In this document: one piece after another, positions 22,401 through 31,790 of the stretch
Layout: each line of letters begins with the position of its first letter
Numbering within the stretch: the first letter of the stretch is position 1
Assembly (NCBI RefSeq): GCF_000227115.2
Contig: NC_016484.1
Span: 434,001-498,000 of the forward strand
Reading direction: 5' to 3'
DNA length: 64,000 nt
DNA from: Naumovozyma dairenensis CBS 421
Lineage: Eukaryota > Ascomycota > Saccharomycetes > Saccharomycetales > Saccharomycetaceae
Translations under genes and position numbers: made by a program
The notes under the pieces: model-generated
What the model was told of the DNA's origin: nothing
Seen by the model: only the letters and a program-made list of their open reading frames with translations
The model's database searches: none

Positions 22401-22463
22401 GCAGGTTCTTTTAGAACCCTTTATATAGTTGGTCAAAAGCCTAAACGACAAAATTATAAGTAG
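19449..22463 (+). CDS. YBR225W: YBR225W-family protein of unknown function with a methyltransferase-like C-terminus
   Basis: A 1004-residue protein assigned by position between TDP1 and MCX1; the S. cerevisiae gene encodes about 900 residues of unknown function. The first 280 residues are low complexity (Asn/Ser, acidic and Lys/Glu runs). Scattered Gln/Asn tracts follow, including a CAA run near 20751-20775. Ordered parts include a segment around 20420-20680 and the C-terminal 230 residues. The C-terminal part contains WRAMLREIYRCLIPGGYLIAIIPD (about 21904-21975), which resembles the region after motif I of class I SAM-dependent methyltransferases (LxEIxRxLKPGGxL). No canonical GxGxG loop is obvious upstream, so the domain may be inactive. 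The methyltransferase link is my inference from the motif. Confidence 0.75.
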   Translation: MMESKENNNINYLKPPPKNSKKNSSKRPRDFCTGPMADYSDYNLNPNSNSNSNHNSNANSKYSSNQTSSRTISPSPSRSLFHQISQSNSNSHSHSNSNTQLSSASDNKKILQVNSSSGASTSSLPLHSNQEHSSQSPLQEQHNLFKRSTTPLSSIIKPSKNKTLIDDDMDIDVDGLDIDDLDINNENSSQKRKLKEKEKEKEKQRQKAVTKIDTIPNTNNNNDNENKYEYDNENEEKESDNGDEKLDNNDNTNDLINWNILPKMGDTHLKKNKNNYHRIKLKIKNKNNEEQEKVISYDPTYNKRLSEMDLFFSFNSTSKPSDSLFNAKKRLLSYVEFLTGYLTIRKSFLQKQSSSSKPNFSLDLDIISSIETELKRYVEYNPKYDYSEIEGLLELWAIQSQKFLLQSNSLIFSNDVIQYLLKRKSSIRQNQGKLQQQQQQQQREFETITFSSNSNIGYENKDINNNNRDSQLMYRPTDIDILLLRPKLETSLGWQIALDEPTLNIADFELDISPWSEAGTSNNTSNLKAEKNVKKQLESEFNDRFIQPDANTDKSGPSFKDSQTVKIVDGEDEFRELNDETAPNYILDCMDRHIFSRSSRTSTAINTTTTTSREETPEQQQQSKNPKKKKKPAPVKNTRKSGIVNFFKRKHSQLPNPLNNGNNISSTTNPLPQPSSTAVSTTTHSINSDRSISIIDQNQHTENVWLEDYFCKLLSNYRRIALPTQYILPTTGKTSTSSTPSLNSNNSSDSVGSDDNSNKNNPYSQESTVSSTITESKPTKKTAMLYGKEFLKIRLPFKSNSIPSIFCPWIWTDLTYTKWRAMLREIYRCLIPGGYLIAIIPDMKISNSNTKDASTNFPTSNNKQQQQNNNSNQPIFETTLERDKVFDAMSLEAINKGLHIHPTKHMARSFKEVGYTSIKSTVLSLKTGDLSDDMGCLNEFNFLLNWDLTSRKQLPATSHSPKNSDPASLFDRYVKEHWGKIDSNAGSFRTLYIVGQKPKRQNYK

Positions 22464-22672
22464 AAATTTGCTTCTTAAAGAAAAAATTCATAATAATGAT
22501 CTCAGATCATATTACTATAATATTAAAATTATACAATTCCTATCTATCTATTTATATGCTCCAACACTTGCATCAGTACGGTGGTGTTAATCTATATGTT
22601 TAGAATATGTTTCCATCATTAGGGCGTTTTTATGTATCCCAATACTCAGTACATTCTTGGGTTCAAATATGC

Positions 22673-24262
22673 TCACTTCTTCTTTAAAGTAGGTGTCCTA
22701 CCAAACTCCTCATCTAGTACACTTCCCAAATTCTTGTCCTCTTCATAAACATCACGAATCAAATCATCTCTCTGTCCTCTAGAATAATATTTTGCATCGA
22801 CGTGAGTCGCTAAGGAGTATTCTGTTTGTTGTAAAGAATCCACCGTCTTTTCATTCACAAGAACATAAGAAATACCGGATTCAGGACATTCGTAATTAAC
22901 ATTTAATAAAATTCTTTCCATGATGCCTCTTAAACCTCTTGCACCTGTCCCTTCTCTTAAAGCGAATTGAGCAATTTTCTGCAACGCTTTATCAGTTACA
23001 CACAATCTAACACCAAATTGGTTAAAGATATATTCATATTGATCTAACAATGCATTCTTTGGTTCTTTCAAAATATGAAACAAATCATCTCTTTGTAAAG
23101 GTTGCAACGCGGTAACAATAGGCACTCTACCTATCAATTCTGGGATTAAACCGAAACTAACCAAATCTGAAGGAGTGGTTAGATTTAATGCTGGTACTTT
23201 CTTTCCATTACCCAATTCTACTTCTTCTATGGTATTACTAAATCTCGCTTTTTGGTTTTCGTTTTCCTTTGAGATTTCAGTATCAATATTTTTCATCCTG
23301 TTTATTCTTTTAACTATATGTTTATCTAAGCCAACAAACGCACCCATGATCATGAACAAGATATTCGAAGTATCGATAACAAATGTCTCACTTTTCTTCG
23401 GCGTTTTCTGGTTTCCTCTATCATCGGATCCCTTTTTAAGTGGCCTCTCTGTAGTAATTTCAACTTTATGTCCTTCAATTATCTTTAGTAATGATTGTTG
23501 AACACCTTCACCGGAAACATCCTTAGTACCAATACTTGCAGAAGGTTTAGCAAGTTTGTCAATTTCATCCAAAACAATAATTCCTCTTTCAGCCTTAGCG
23601 ACATCAAAGTCTGCGTTTACAAGTAATCTTTCAATGCACACTTCGACATCTTCACCAATATACCCAGCTTGAGTCAACTGTGTGCAATCAGTAATTGCTA
23701 TTGGAACGTCAAGTATTCTCGCCAATGTACTTGCCAGCAAAGTCTTCCCCGAACCAGAGGGTCCTACAACTAGAACATTACTTTTACTTAGTTCTAAATC
23801 ATCATCTTTGGCATCCAATGCCGTATTATCAGCCTCTTCATTGAAGCTAATATTCAATTGTCTCTGTAAGTTCCTCAATCCAGCTTTTGCTTCACTACTT
23901 CCATTAAAGATAGGTTCGCTCTGGTCGGTATCTGCTTCGGCAGAAAACTTGTCTGGTTCGTCTTTTCCTTCTTCTAATTCTCTTAGCTTTTTTTCTCTTG
24001 CAAGTCCTTCCCGTATGATCTCCTTTTCTCTCTTCAACTCAAGTTTTCTTTGCTTATCATTAATCCTCAAATAATGGTTATAAACTGCAACACTTAGCAC
24101 TTTCTTACCAGTCTCTTGTCCGATAATATATTCATCCAAAAAACCCTTCAATTCTTTAGGTGATGGTACTTTTGTCCATCGCTTTTGAGCCAATTTTTGA
24201 GATGCTCCAGAAACAGCACCATAGTGCCTTACTATGTGCCTCAGAGGAATATATCTGAACAT
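22673..24262 (-). CDS. MCX1: Mitochondrial ClpX-type AAA+ unfoldase Mcx1
   Basis: Matrix unfoldase of the ClpX family; yeast lacks ClpP, and Mcx1 activates 5-aminolevulinate synthase Hem1 by partial unfolding. Seen: an Arg-rich N-terminal targeting region, GFLDEYIIGQETGKKVLSVAVYNHY, Walker A GPSGSGKT (residues 167-174), pore-type loop GYIGEDVE, Walker B IIVLDEIDK (Asp232/Glu233), and GARGLRGIMER, the sensor-2 arginine region. The bacterial ClpX N-terminal zinc domain is absent, as in S. cerevisiae. Length 529 compares with 520. An insertion after residue 255 is charged and variable. Order YBR225W-MCX1-SLX1 is the S. cerevisiae order. Confidence 0.95.
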   Translation of the reverse strand: MFRYIPLRHIVRHYGAVSGASQKLAQKRWTKVPSPKELKGFLDEYIIGQETGKKVLSVAVYNHYLRINDKQRKLELKREKEIIREGLAREKKLRELEEGKDEPDKFSAEADTDQSEPIFNGSSEAKAGLRNLQRQLNISFNEEADNTALDAKDDDLELSKSNVLVVGPSGSGKTLLASTLARILDVPIAITDCTQLTQAGYIGEDVEVCIERLLVNADFDVAKAERGIIVLDEIDKLAKPSASIGTKDVSGEGVQQSLLKIIEGHKVEITTERPLKKGSDDRGNQKTPKKSETFVIDTSNILFMIMGAFVGLDKHIVKRINRMKNIDTEISKENENQKARFSNTIEEVELGNGKKVPALNLTTPSDLVSFGLIPELIGRVPIVTALQPLQRDDLFHILKEPKNALLDQYEYIFNQFGVRLCVTDKALQKIAQFALREGTGARGLRGIMERILLNVNYECPESGISYVLVNEKTVDSLQQTEYSLATHVDAKYYSRGQRDDLIRDVYEEDKNLGSVLDEEFGRTPTLKKK

Positions 24263-24436
24263 CTGATTTCCAAATCTATAGCAGTTCTCAAATTATATAT
24301 CTTCCTCTTGGATTTTTGCCAAATCTGATAATAATATTTTTTTTCACTTTTATAAATTATATATAACCTCGATTTCTTATATATATATTTTTCTGACCTA
24401 ACCGCTAAGAATAACAAGATGACTAATGCTAAATGA

Positions 24437-25378
<942 letters not shown>

Positions 25379-25479
25379 AGTACCTACTATCATGATATGT
25401 AAACGGTCGGCTTTGATATATATTTTTGTATAGTCACTGTTAATCGAATATATATAGTCTATTGAATAGCTAACATCAC

Positions 25480-28311
25480 TTAAAAATGTATGTCCCAATT
25501 TTCTCCAATTGTTACCAAAGGATTCTTAATATAAAGTTGTGTTTTTTCTTCTGATATATCAATCGGCACAGAATATTCTTGTGAACCAATCTTTATGGTG
25601 GCTTTATCATTAAATGAATGACTGTCTAGTTCACCAATGGCAATAATGATTTTTTCAATTCTTGTATTCTCAGTTAAACGATCTGTGGTTCCTCCCAGTA
25701 TATTATTCTCCAATACGTTACCATTCTTGAAGTTGAATTCTGTTTCAATGAAATTACCATTCTGGTAGTGGAAAGTTTCACCATCATCAAGATAAAGCTT
25801 CCCATTGGCATTCCCTTGAATATCTGGGGCGATAACCAATATATAGGGATCATAGCGCATTAATTTACTTGATCTTCTATATCTTTCTTTCTTTGTAATG
25901 ATATGTCCACCTTCAATGAATGATGGGATTTTTTCTAAAGGTGATGGTATAGTTACAGAACTGACATCGTTTCCATTAATACGAAGAACTGATAAAGAAT
26001 CTAAATCGTAATACACCCCGGGCGTGAAAATTACTTGCGTCTCTATTTCATTGGCATGGACAATTGGTTTCACCAGTATACCAGAATCACCTAAAAAAAA
26101 TTGGGTATCTACCGAATACAATTCTCCATATTGTGGTTTCTCGTAAAACATAGGTCTCATAATTGGGCTACCGTTTAGATTAGATTCTCTAAATGCAGTA
26201 TAGAACGTTGGCAATAAGATATATCTTAGTTTAACTGCATCCCTTATAATGGATCTGACGGGTTCCTCAAACAAATACGGCTCCCTTCTAATGGAATCAA
26301 TGTGAGCATGGGCTCTGAAAAATGGATACCAAAGACCAGCTTGGTACCAACGTACAAGCAACTCTGGCTCTGGATTGCCTGCGAAGCCCGCAACATCTGC
26401 ACCAATAAATGGCATCCCCATTATGTTATTCGTCAAAATCATTGGTATAGAGACACCTAAATAATCCCAGTTTGCCACATTATCACCGGTCCAGGTTGCG
26501 GCTGTCCTTTGGGAACCGGAAAAGAATGCTCTCGTTAGAATGAATGGCCTCTTTTTTTCGGCGGAATAAACCTCTTTCATTGCGTTGTAACTTGTCTCAT
26601 GGACAGTTAGACCGTATAAATTATGAACAGATCTTTCCTCGAATCCATCGTGGATTAAATCCTTAGGAGCAGTTGTTTCGGGCCCACTGAAAATGGATGG
26701 TTCATTCATATCATTCCAAATATGCAAGTTTGTGACTCCTTCCGGAACGAAGTTCTTAAAGAACCTCGACCATGATTTTCTGCCCAATTCACTGAATGTT
26801 TCTATCCAAAGAGAGAGCCCTGGCCAACATTGTCCTTTAAAAATATTACCATTACAATCTTTAACAGCTGCATTTTCTTGGGCAACTATTTTACTAACGA
26901 AGTAATTATCCTTCAAATGAGGGTCAATCAAAACTGCCAATTGTCTTCCTAGCTTATCTAAAACATTTAGTAACCTCTTAGGATTAGGGAATGAATCTGG
27001 TTTCCATGTGAAATATTGTTTATTATCAGTATATTCCAAATCTAACCATAAGAAATCAAATGGAATTCCAGCTTTATCCATCTCTGCTTCTACGGTCAAT
27101 ACATCCAATTCATCGTTATAATTCCATCTACACTGATGGTACCCTATTGATGAGAGCAGGGGTAAGTCTGGTCTTCCAGTCAATTCCGTATAGTTATTTA
27201 TAATATCTGCTGGCGATTCACCTAAAAATATCACAACGTCAATGATCCCTGATTCCGAGATCCAATGAGATTTCGTATCTTTTTTATTTGAATAATCAAT
27301 GTCTATCCACGTGTCAGCAGAATTTAACCAGAACAGACCAGCAGACTGTTTATTTGGATTTGCCGCAATCATTAATGGAATTGCACCATACATTGGCATG
27401 GTGGAATTCAAGTTGTATTCAAAGACATCTACATTAAATAATCTGTACGGTTCAGATTCGGTAGTATCCTTTAATCTCAATGAATTTGCATGTTCAGGGA
27501 TCCCATAAACATTTTGGAAATTATGGAAAGTGAAATCCAAGGCAACAGATTCTGGACCGAAAGGGATCGTGTCATCTTTTGAATATTCGAAATCATCTTT
27601 AAACATATTGTAGGGTGGCTCTTCAGGCAATAGATTTTGAAAATTGTCTTCAATACGTCTATAATGTTCTATATTTAATAACGATCTTTCATTTACGGTC
27701 ATAGTCAGTTTACCCTTGCGATAGATTCGTAATTCGAATCTTCCCAAGGAGATTTCTACTCTTCTGGCTGCGTCTTGATCTTCAAGGACAAGCAAATCAT
27801 TGCCGTTTTTGCTTCCTGCTGAAAAGAAGTCAAAAATCCAACCTCCAAAATTCTTTTCATGCTCTTTCGAAACATATACCTCCGAATTTAACAACGAGAC
27901 ATTTGGCCGAAACGCCCAATTCGCAGTTCCGTTAAATCTATGAGCATTTAAGCTATTAGATTCTTTCAGGTTCGACCTGTTTTCATCGATGGTAAATCGT
28001 ATAGAATTTGATGTGTTCAAGAAAGACAAACTAAAGGGTAGTTCGATAACAATATCCTCGATGTCGGCTCTTGGAATAGTCTTCGTAATTGTTGCTTTCA
28101 ATGAGTAATCTGTCTCATTAAACTGTATTGAGTTCTCATCTATTTGATAATATGACTTTCTTGTGTATTGGATAGCTTTAGAATAGTCTCTGTTTCTTTG
28201 GCAGAACCCCGATTGTGAGCATGTTTTCAATAAATAATCAGTAAATCCAAAAGATATTTGCAGCTGGCATAACAATGACGTTAAAGCAAGGACCCACCTA
28301 AATTGTAGCAT
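25480..28311 (-). CDS. ROT2: Glucosidase II catalytic (alpha) subunit
   Basis: ER-lumen glycoside hydrolase family 31 enzyme that trims the two inner glucoses from N-glycans. MLQFRWVLALTSLLCQLQISFG at the N-terminus is a signal peptide. The frame extends two codons further to a TTG, so I take ATG 28311 as the start (943 residues; 954 in S. cerevisiae). The catalytic domain shows FDFLWLDLEYTD, the nucleophile motif WNDMNEPSIF (Asp in DMNEPS) and GADVAGFAGNPEPELLVRW, followed by C-terminal beta domains. There is no transmembrane anchor or HDEL; family members are kept in the ER by the beta subunit. It is the last gene before the accessory interval, as YBR229C precedes OM14 in S. cerevisiae. Confidence 0.95.
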   Translation of the reverse strand: MLQFRWVLALTSLLCQLQISFGFTDYLLKTCSQSGFCQRNRDYSKAIQYTRKSYYQIDENSIQFNETDYSLKATITKTIPRADIEDIVIELPFSLSFLNTSNSIRFTIDENRSNLKESNSLNAHRFNGTANWAFRPNVSLLNSEVYVSKEHEKNFGGWIFDFFSAGSKNGNDLLVLEDQDAARRVEISLGRFELRIYRKGKLTMTVNERSLLNIEHYRRIEDNFQNLLPEEPPYNMFKDDFEYSKDDTIPFGPESVALDFTFHNFQNVYGIPEHANSLRLKDTTESEPYRLFNVDVFEYNLNSTMPMYGAIPLMIAANPNKQSAGLFWLNSADTWIDIDYSNKKDTKSHWISESGIIDVVIFLGESPADIINNYTELTGRPDLPLLSSIGYHQCRWNYNDELDVLTVEAEMDKAGIPFDFLWLDLEYTDNKQYFTWKPDSFPNPKRLLNVLDKLGRQLAVLIDPHLKDNYFVSKIVAQENAAVKDCNGNIFKGQCWPGLSLWIETFSELGRKSWSRFFKNFVPEGVTNLHIWNDMNEPSIFSGPETTAPKDLIHDGFEERSVHNLYGLTVHETSYNAMKEVYSAEKKRPFILTRAFFSGSQRTAATWTGDNVANWDYLGVSIPMILTNNIMGMPFIGADVAGFAGNPEPELLVRWYQAGLWYPFFRAHAHIDSIRREPYLFEEPVRSIIRDAVKLRYILLPTFYTAFRESNLNGSPIMRPMFYEKPQYGELYSVDTQFFLGDSGILVKPIVHANEIETQVIFTPGVYYDLDSLSVLRINGNDVSSVTIPSPLEKIPSFIEGGHIITKKERYRRSSKLMRYDPYILVIAPDIQGNANGKLYLDDGETFHYQNGNFIETEFNFKNGNVLENNILGGTTDRLTENTRIEKIIIAIGELDSHSFNDKATIKIGSQEYSVPIDISEEKTQLYIKNPLVTIGENWDIHF

Positions 28312-28930
28312 TCTCAATCGGATGATATCCTATCCTTCAATGGTGTTTAATAGCTCGCTTTCCAACCTTAACTCTAAAGGAAGAGATTGTTATGATTCCT
28401 AGCCAAGTTCAGACAGTTTGATTCTCGATTTCTGTTTAGACAGAGGGAGAAGACGCTTCGGCGTAGAAGTTCCGAGTTATGTTTAGACTCTATGTGACAG
28501 AAAAGTGGGAGCATAGAGCATGAAACGCAACAATTGAATAGAGAGTTATACACTAATAAGCAGAAGCAATGAAGCTTCAGATAAGTTATATATAATGGAC
28601 AGTATTGATGGGAACACATCATCTTATAGATAGAATTATCTGATGGCGTGCAACGGATTACTGTGTCCCAAAATAGCTAATGTAGAAACCTGTCTTAAAC
28701 ACGGAACATAGTTTTAAGGGATAATTATTACTTTAAGGAGATACACCAAGTGGTCGAGATATAGATTGGAGAAATAACACTATTCGAGAAACATATAAAA
28801 AAGAAGACAGTTTATATATTTTATATATCCTTTTTTCTTTCTGCTTTATTATATAGTTCATACATAGAAGAACAAAACAAACTTTGACAAGCAAACAACA
28901 GCAGACATAGCTACCTTCTACTAATCGACT
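28312..28930. other. Intergenic: ROT2 promoter and flank of the relic element
   Basis: About 620 bp with no gene. It includes a TATATATTTTATATAT stretch near 28812-28827, followed by a pyrimidine tract, CA/AAC-rich leader and the ATG at 28931. This is promoter-like for a short frame that I do not accept as a gene (28931-29227). Confidence 0.45.
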
Positions 28931-28976
28931 ATGTCTTCCGACAATAATAACACTAACGCTAACACGCAAAACGCCG

Positions 28977-30600
28977 TCACCGACACTTCTTTGAGTTCAT
29001 CTCAAAATGGTGCAAATTGTGCGGAGGGATCACTGAAGGACCTGAAGTGGGCTGTTCCTCCTCTTCAATATGTTGTACCTGGTGAACACCTGGCTTGGGA
29101 GCCTTTGATGTGGCGTTATCGTGACCCTGACCTGATATATTTGAAGAGCCTTTGTAACGTGTATTACGCTGATTGGATTGATTCCGGCTGGAATTCTGGT
29201 AGCTACGACGCTTGGAAACGTGTTTAAAGTTACGATGAGGCTTAGAATTGTTGGTAAATCGTGGACGTCTAGTTTTGCTGAACCTAGTCTGTGACTTAGG
29301 TTGATTCCACTGGGGTGGAGAAGAATAACTAGTCTGATTAATATTTGGTATCTTATGTGGTAAGGTGTCAGTTAGGTATGACCTTTGGCCATGAGCAGAA
29401 GACATTTTGATGTGTTCCTTAATAGATCCGACAATTTTTACGAAGAGAATACTTGTCTTTATTGTGACCATTCGGTATATCTCAGAGAGATAGTGATGGC
29501 CAATGAAGCATTAGCCTTTTCCATGACAGTTTCACAAAATGAGGATTCTGAAAGTTGTTCAGAATGATTAGTTTGACGAAGAGTATTAACAGTATCAAAA
29601 GTAGATTCGATAAGACTTATCTCAGATGTAAGAAATGGAAATTTCTCTAAGGAGACTTTCAGCAATGAGTAATGGATGAGTTAGAAGGAAATGACGGACA
29701 ATTTCATCAAACAAGGTTGAGCAGTCCGTAGATCTATAGTAACGGAATTTTTCACGGGGAAAGACAACCTTGAGGATGAATGTATTGATAAATCTTCATT
29801 CAGCATGTTCCGGAGGGTTACGTTCCTTGGAAGTAAACTTTTCATCGAAGAGGAAGGTAGTCAAACTAATAGTGCTCAAGGTGTCCTGAAAGTCTTGATA
29901 CCAACCAAGAAGGACAATGGGATCAGTAGCTGTAGGTTCCTGTTGCTTAATTATATCAGGGACAGTGAGAGTTTGGAGAACAACTTTAATTGAGCGATTG
30001 ATCAGACGTTGGGTGATATAAGAGGTTGGATTAAAGGTAATCCAGTCAATGTTATAATTCATGTAGTTGGAAGCATCAATATTATGGTAATTAGGTTCAG
30101 AAGGAGATGGTGAATCGTTGGTCCTTGATGATAAAGAAGGGGCATGGATACCAACACTAGCATCGTCATTGGCTGCAGGATGAGGGTCAGCTCAACATTG
30201 TTTGTCTGATTTTGCATTAAAGTTTGAACTTGGTCAGTTAAAGTAGTGATAATGGTGCTCGACGAACGTTTTCGGCTCTCAAATCATCCATTTGAGTAGT
30301 AAGAACAGTTTGGTGATCATGGGTTAAACTAGTAGCAGCAGCACGGTTTGGTCAACCTCTCCTTGTAGGAGGAGTTGTGATATCATCGTTGATAATCCTT
30401 GGACGGGAGATACCAGAGGAAGATCTGGTTCTGGGACCTGGTTGACCAAGCTGGGATTCGCACCATTTATTTCTTCTACTAGTGTGGCCGAACCTACATG
30501 CCCTTTGTAATTTTCGAATGGACACATTTTATGCTTCTCACATTTTTCGCGTCTTTGTAACAGGTAACCACATACCCGAGTGGATGAATTAGTTGCTTAT
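28977..30600 (-). pseudogene. Decayed retroelement gag-like reading frame
   Basis: On the minus strand a protein can be followed from about 30600 to 28977 only by crossing several frameshifts and at least two stops (a TGA at 29798-29796 and another near 30350). In order: a Cys/His-rich N-terminal part (RVCGYLLQRREKCEKHKMC, then CRFGHTSRRNKWC), a Ser/Pro/Thr-rich region, a stretch reading TLTDQVQTLMQNQTNN, a central hydrophobic-polar region (about 30060-29460), and a basic Arg/Asn/Ser-rich tail (29390-29080) like a nucleocapsid. Low-complexity flanks around an ordered core with a basic end recall Gag proteins of Ty elements. I see no protease, integrase or reverse transcriptase and no paired LTRs, so the family is not assigned. 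Another kind of lost gene is possible. Confidence 0.5.
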
Positions 30601-31005
30601 GTACAATCAAGATAGGTAATAAAATCAAAGAGCTAGCAAGAATATCGTTCAAGAAAGGAACACGAAGCAGAAGCATTATTATCTAATTATCCGTTAGTTG
30701 GTCTAGAGCCTAGACCTGAGACGGATTGGATTTTTGGTCAATCCTAAGAATTTTGGGCCAACTGTACCTTTTTTTAATTCCTGCCGATAATTTTCAATCC
30801 AATCCTAATCTAAACCCAACCCAAAATCAATCCTAATCACATCCATCTTTTTTATTATATAATCTATGAAAAATATAATATAAAGGCATATTAGACGAGT
30901 ACTATTATTTCATTTTATTTCTACTCCTTATCCCAAGCCATAACCAGAGTAGAGTAAACCTGTTCATCTCCAAATTTTGATATCTACCCTACCTTTCTCT
31001 CAAAA
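30601..31005. other. Intergenic: AT-rich flank upstream of the 31-kb gene
   Basis: About 400 bp. It includes repeated AATCCTAA/AACCCAA-type words near 30790-30835 and a TATA-like stretch near 30880. No gene seen. Confidence 0.4.
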
Positions 31006-31790
31006 ATGCCGCTCCCAATCCGTCACAGGCGTGTAAGGGAGTCCGAGGAAGTTTATTCGGTCCGATGACACCAGCATATTATGGTTTAGTGTATAAAGGC
31101 AATAAATATTCTTGTAGCGGTATGATGCAGTTCATTCGAGCTACTTCGTCTCCCCTGTTTTTGAACCTCCAGAGCAAGATAATGGATGTAATCGAAAGAA
31201 GTAAGCAAACGAAAATACCCTTGGAGGTGACTCATCATGACGGTTTTCGTGTCCTAGAAAGATTCAATCATAAGAAGGATATTGAAAAATTCAATAAACC
31301 TAGCTATTTACACATATCGGCTGTTCGGAAAACTCTTGGACTGTTCGCATGTGTAATCATGCTATTCTCTATTCTCACAGCATGTACTACTCCTGTGACT
31401 ACCATTATGACTATTTTTTCAAAAAGAGGACTTAAATCTTTCGCTTACACAGCTACTGTAACATTATTTGTGTATATGGCTTGTGGGGCCCTCTGGATTG
31501 GAAAGGAAAGGTGCTCTACATCCCCCTTAGCACTATGGTTTAGCTCAGGAAATGAAGTTACAGCTGCTGCTTGTGTTGCAGCGTTTGCGATTAGTGCGGT
31601 ATCTGGTTCATTTGCGGCTGGTATGGCTCAGGAAGGTGCAAAAAGCAGTTGGCAATGGTGGAAAGGGTCTGCGGAAGTTGGAAAAGGTTCAATTGCAGAA
31701 GATAATTCATTTTTTGTCCCTGGATATAACTTGACGCTTTATAATGGCTCTAGTCATACGAATGATCTTAATCATTCAATAGTTGCGTAA
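31006..31790 (+). CDS. Unrecognised membrane-protein gene, possibly one base out of frame near its start
   Basis: The main frame is 31065-31790 (241 residues). A polar N-terminal half of about 90 residues is followed by three hydrophobic segments (LGLFACVIMLFSILTAC; FAYTATVTLFVYMACGALWIG; AACVAAFAISAVSGSFAAGMA) and a short polar tail with NLT and NGS glycosylation sequons. I do not recognise the family. An ATG at 31006 opens a 20-codon frame whose TGA overlaps the ATG at 31065 (ATGA); one missing base would join them into a 261-residue protein. Otherwise it is an upstream frame with re-initiation. There is no N-terminal signal peptide. A distant relation to chromosomal killer-preprotoxin-like proteins of this yeast family crossed my mind from the order of hydrophobic segments and cysteines, but I cannot support it. 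It has no S. cerevisiae counterpart at this position. Confidence 0.55.
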
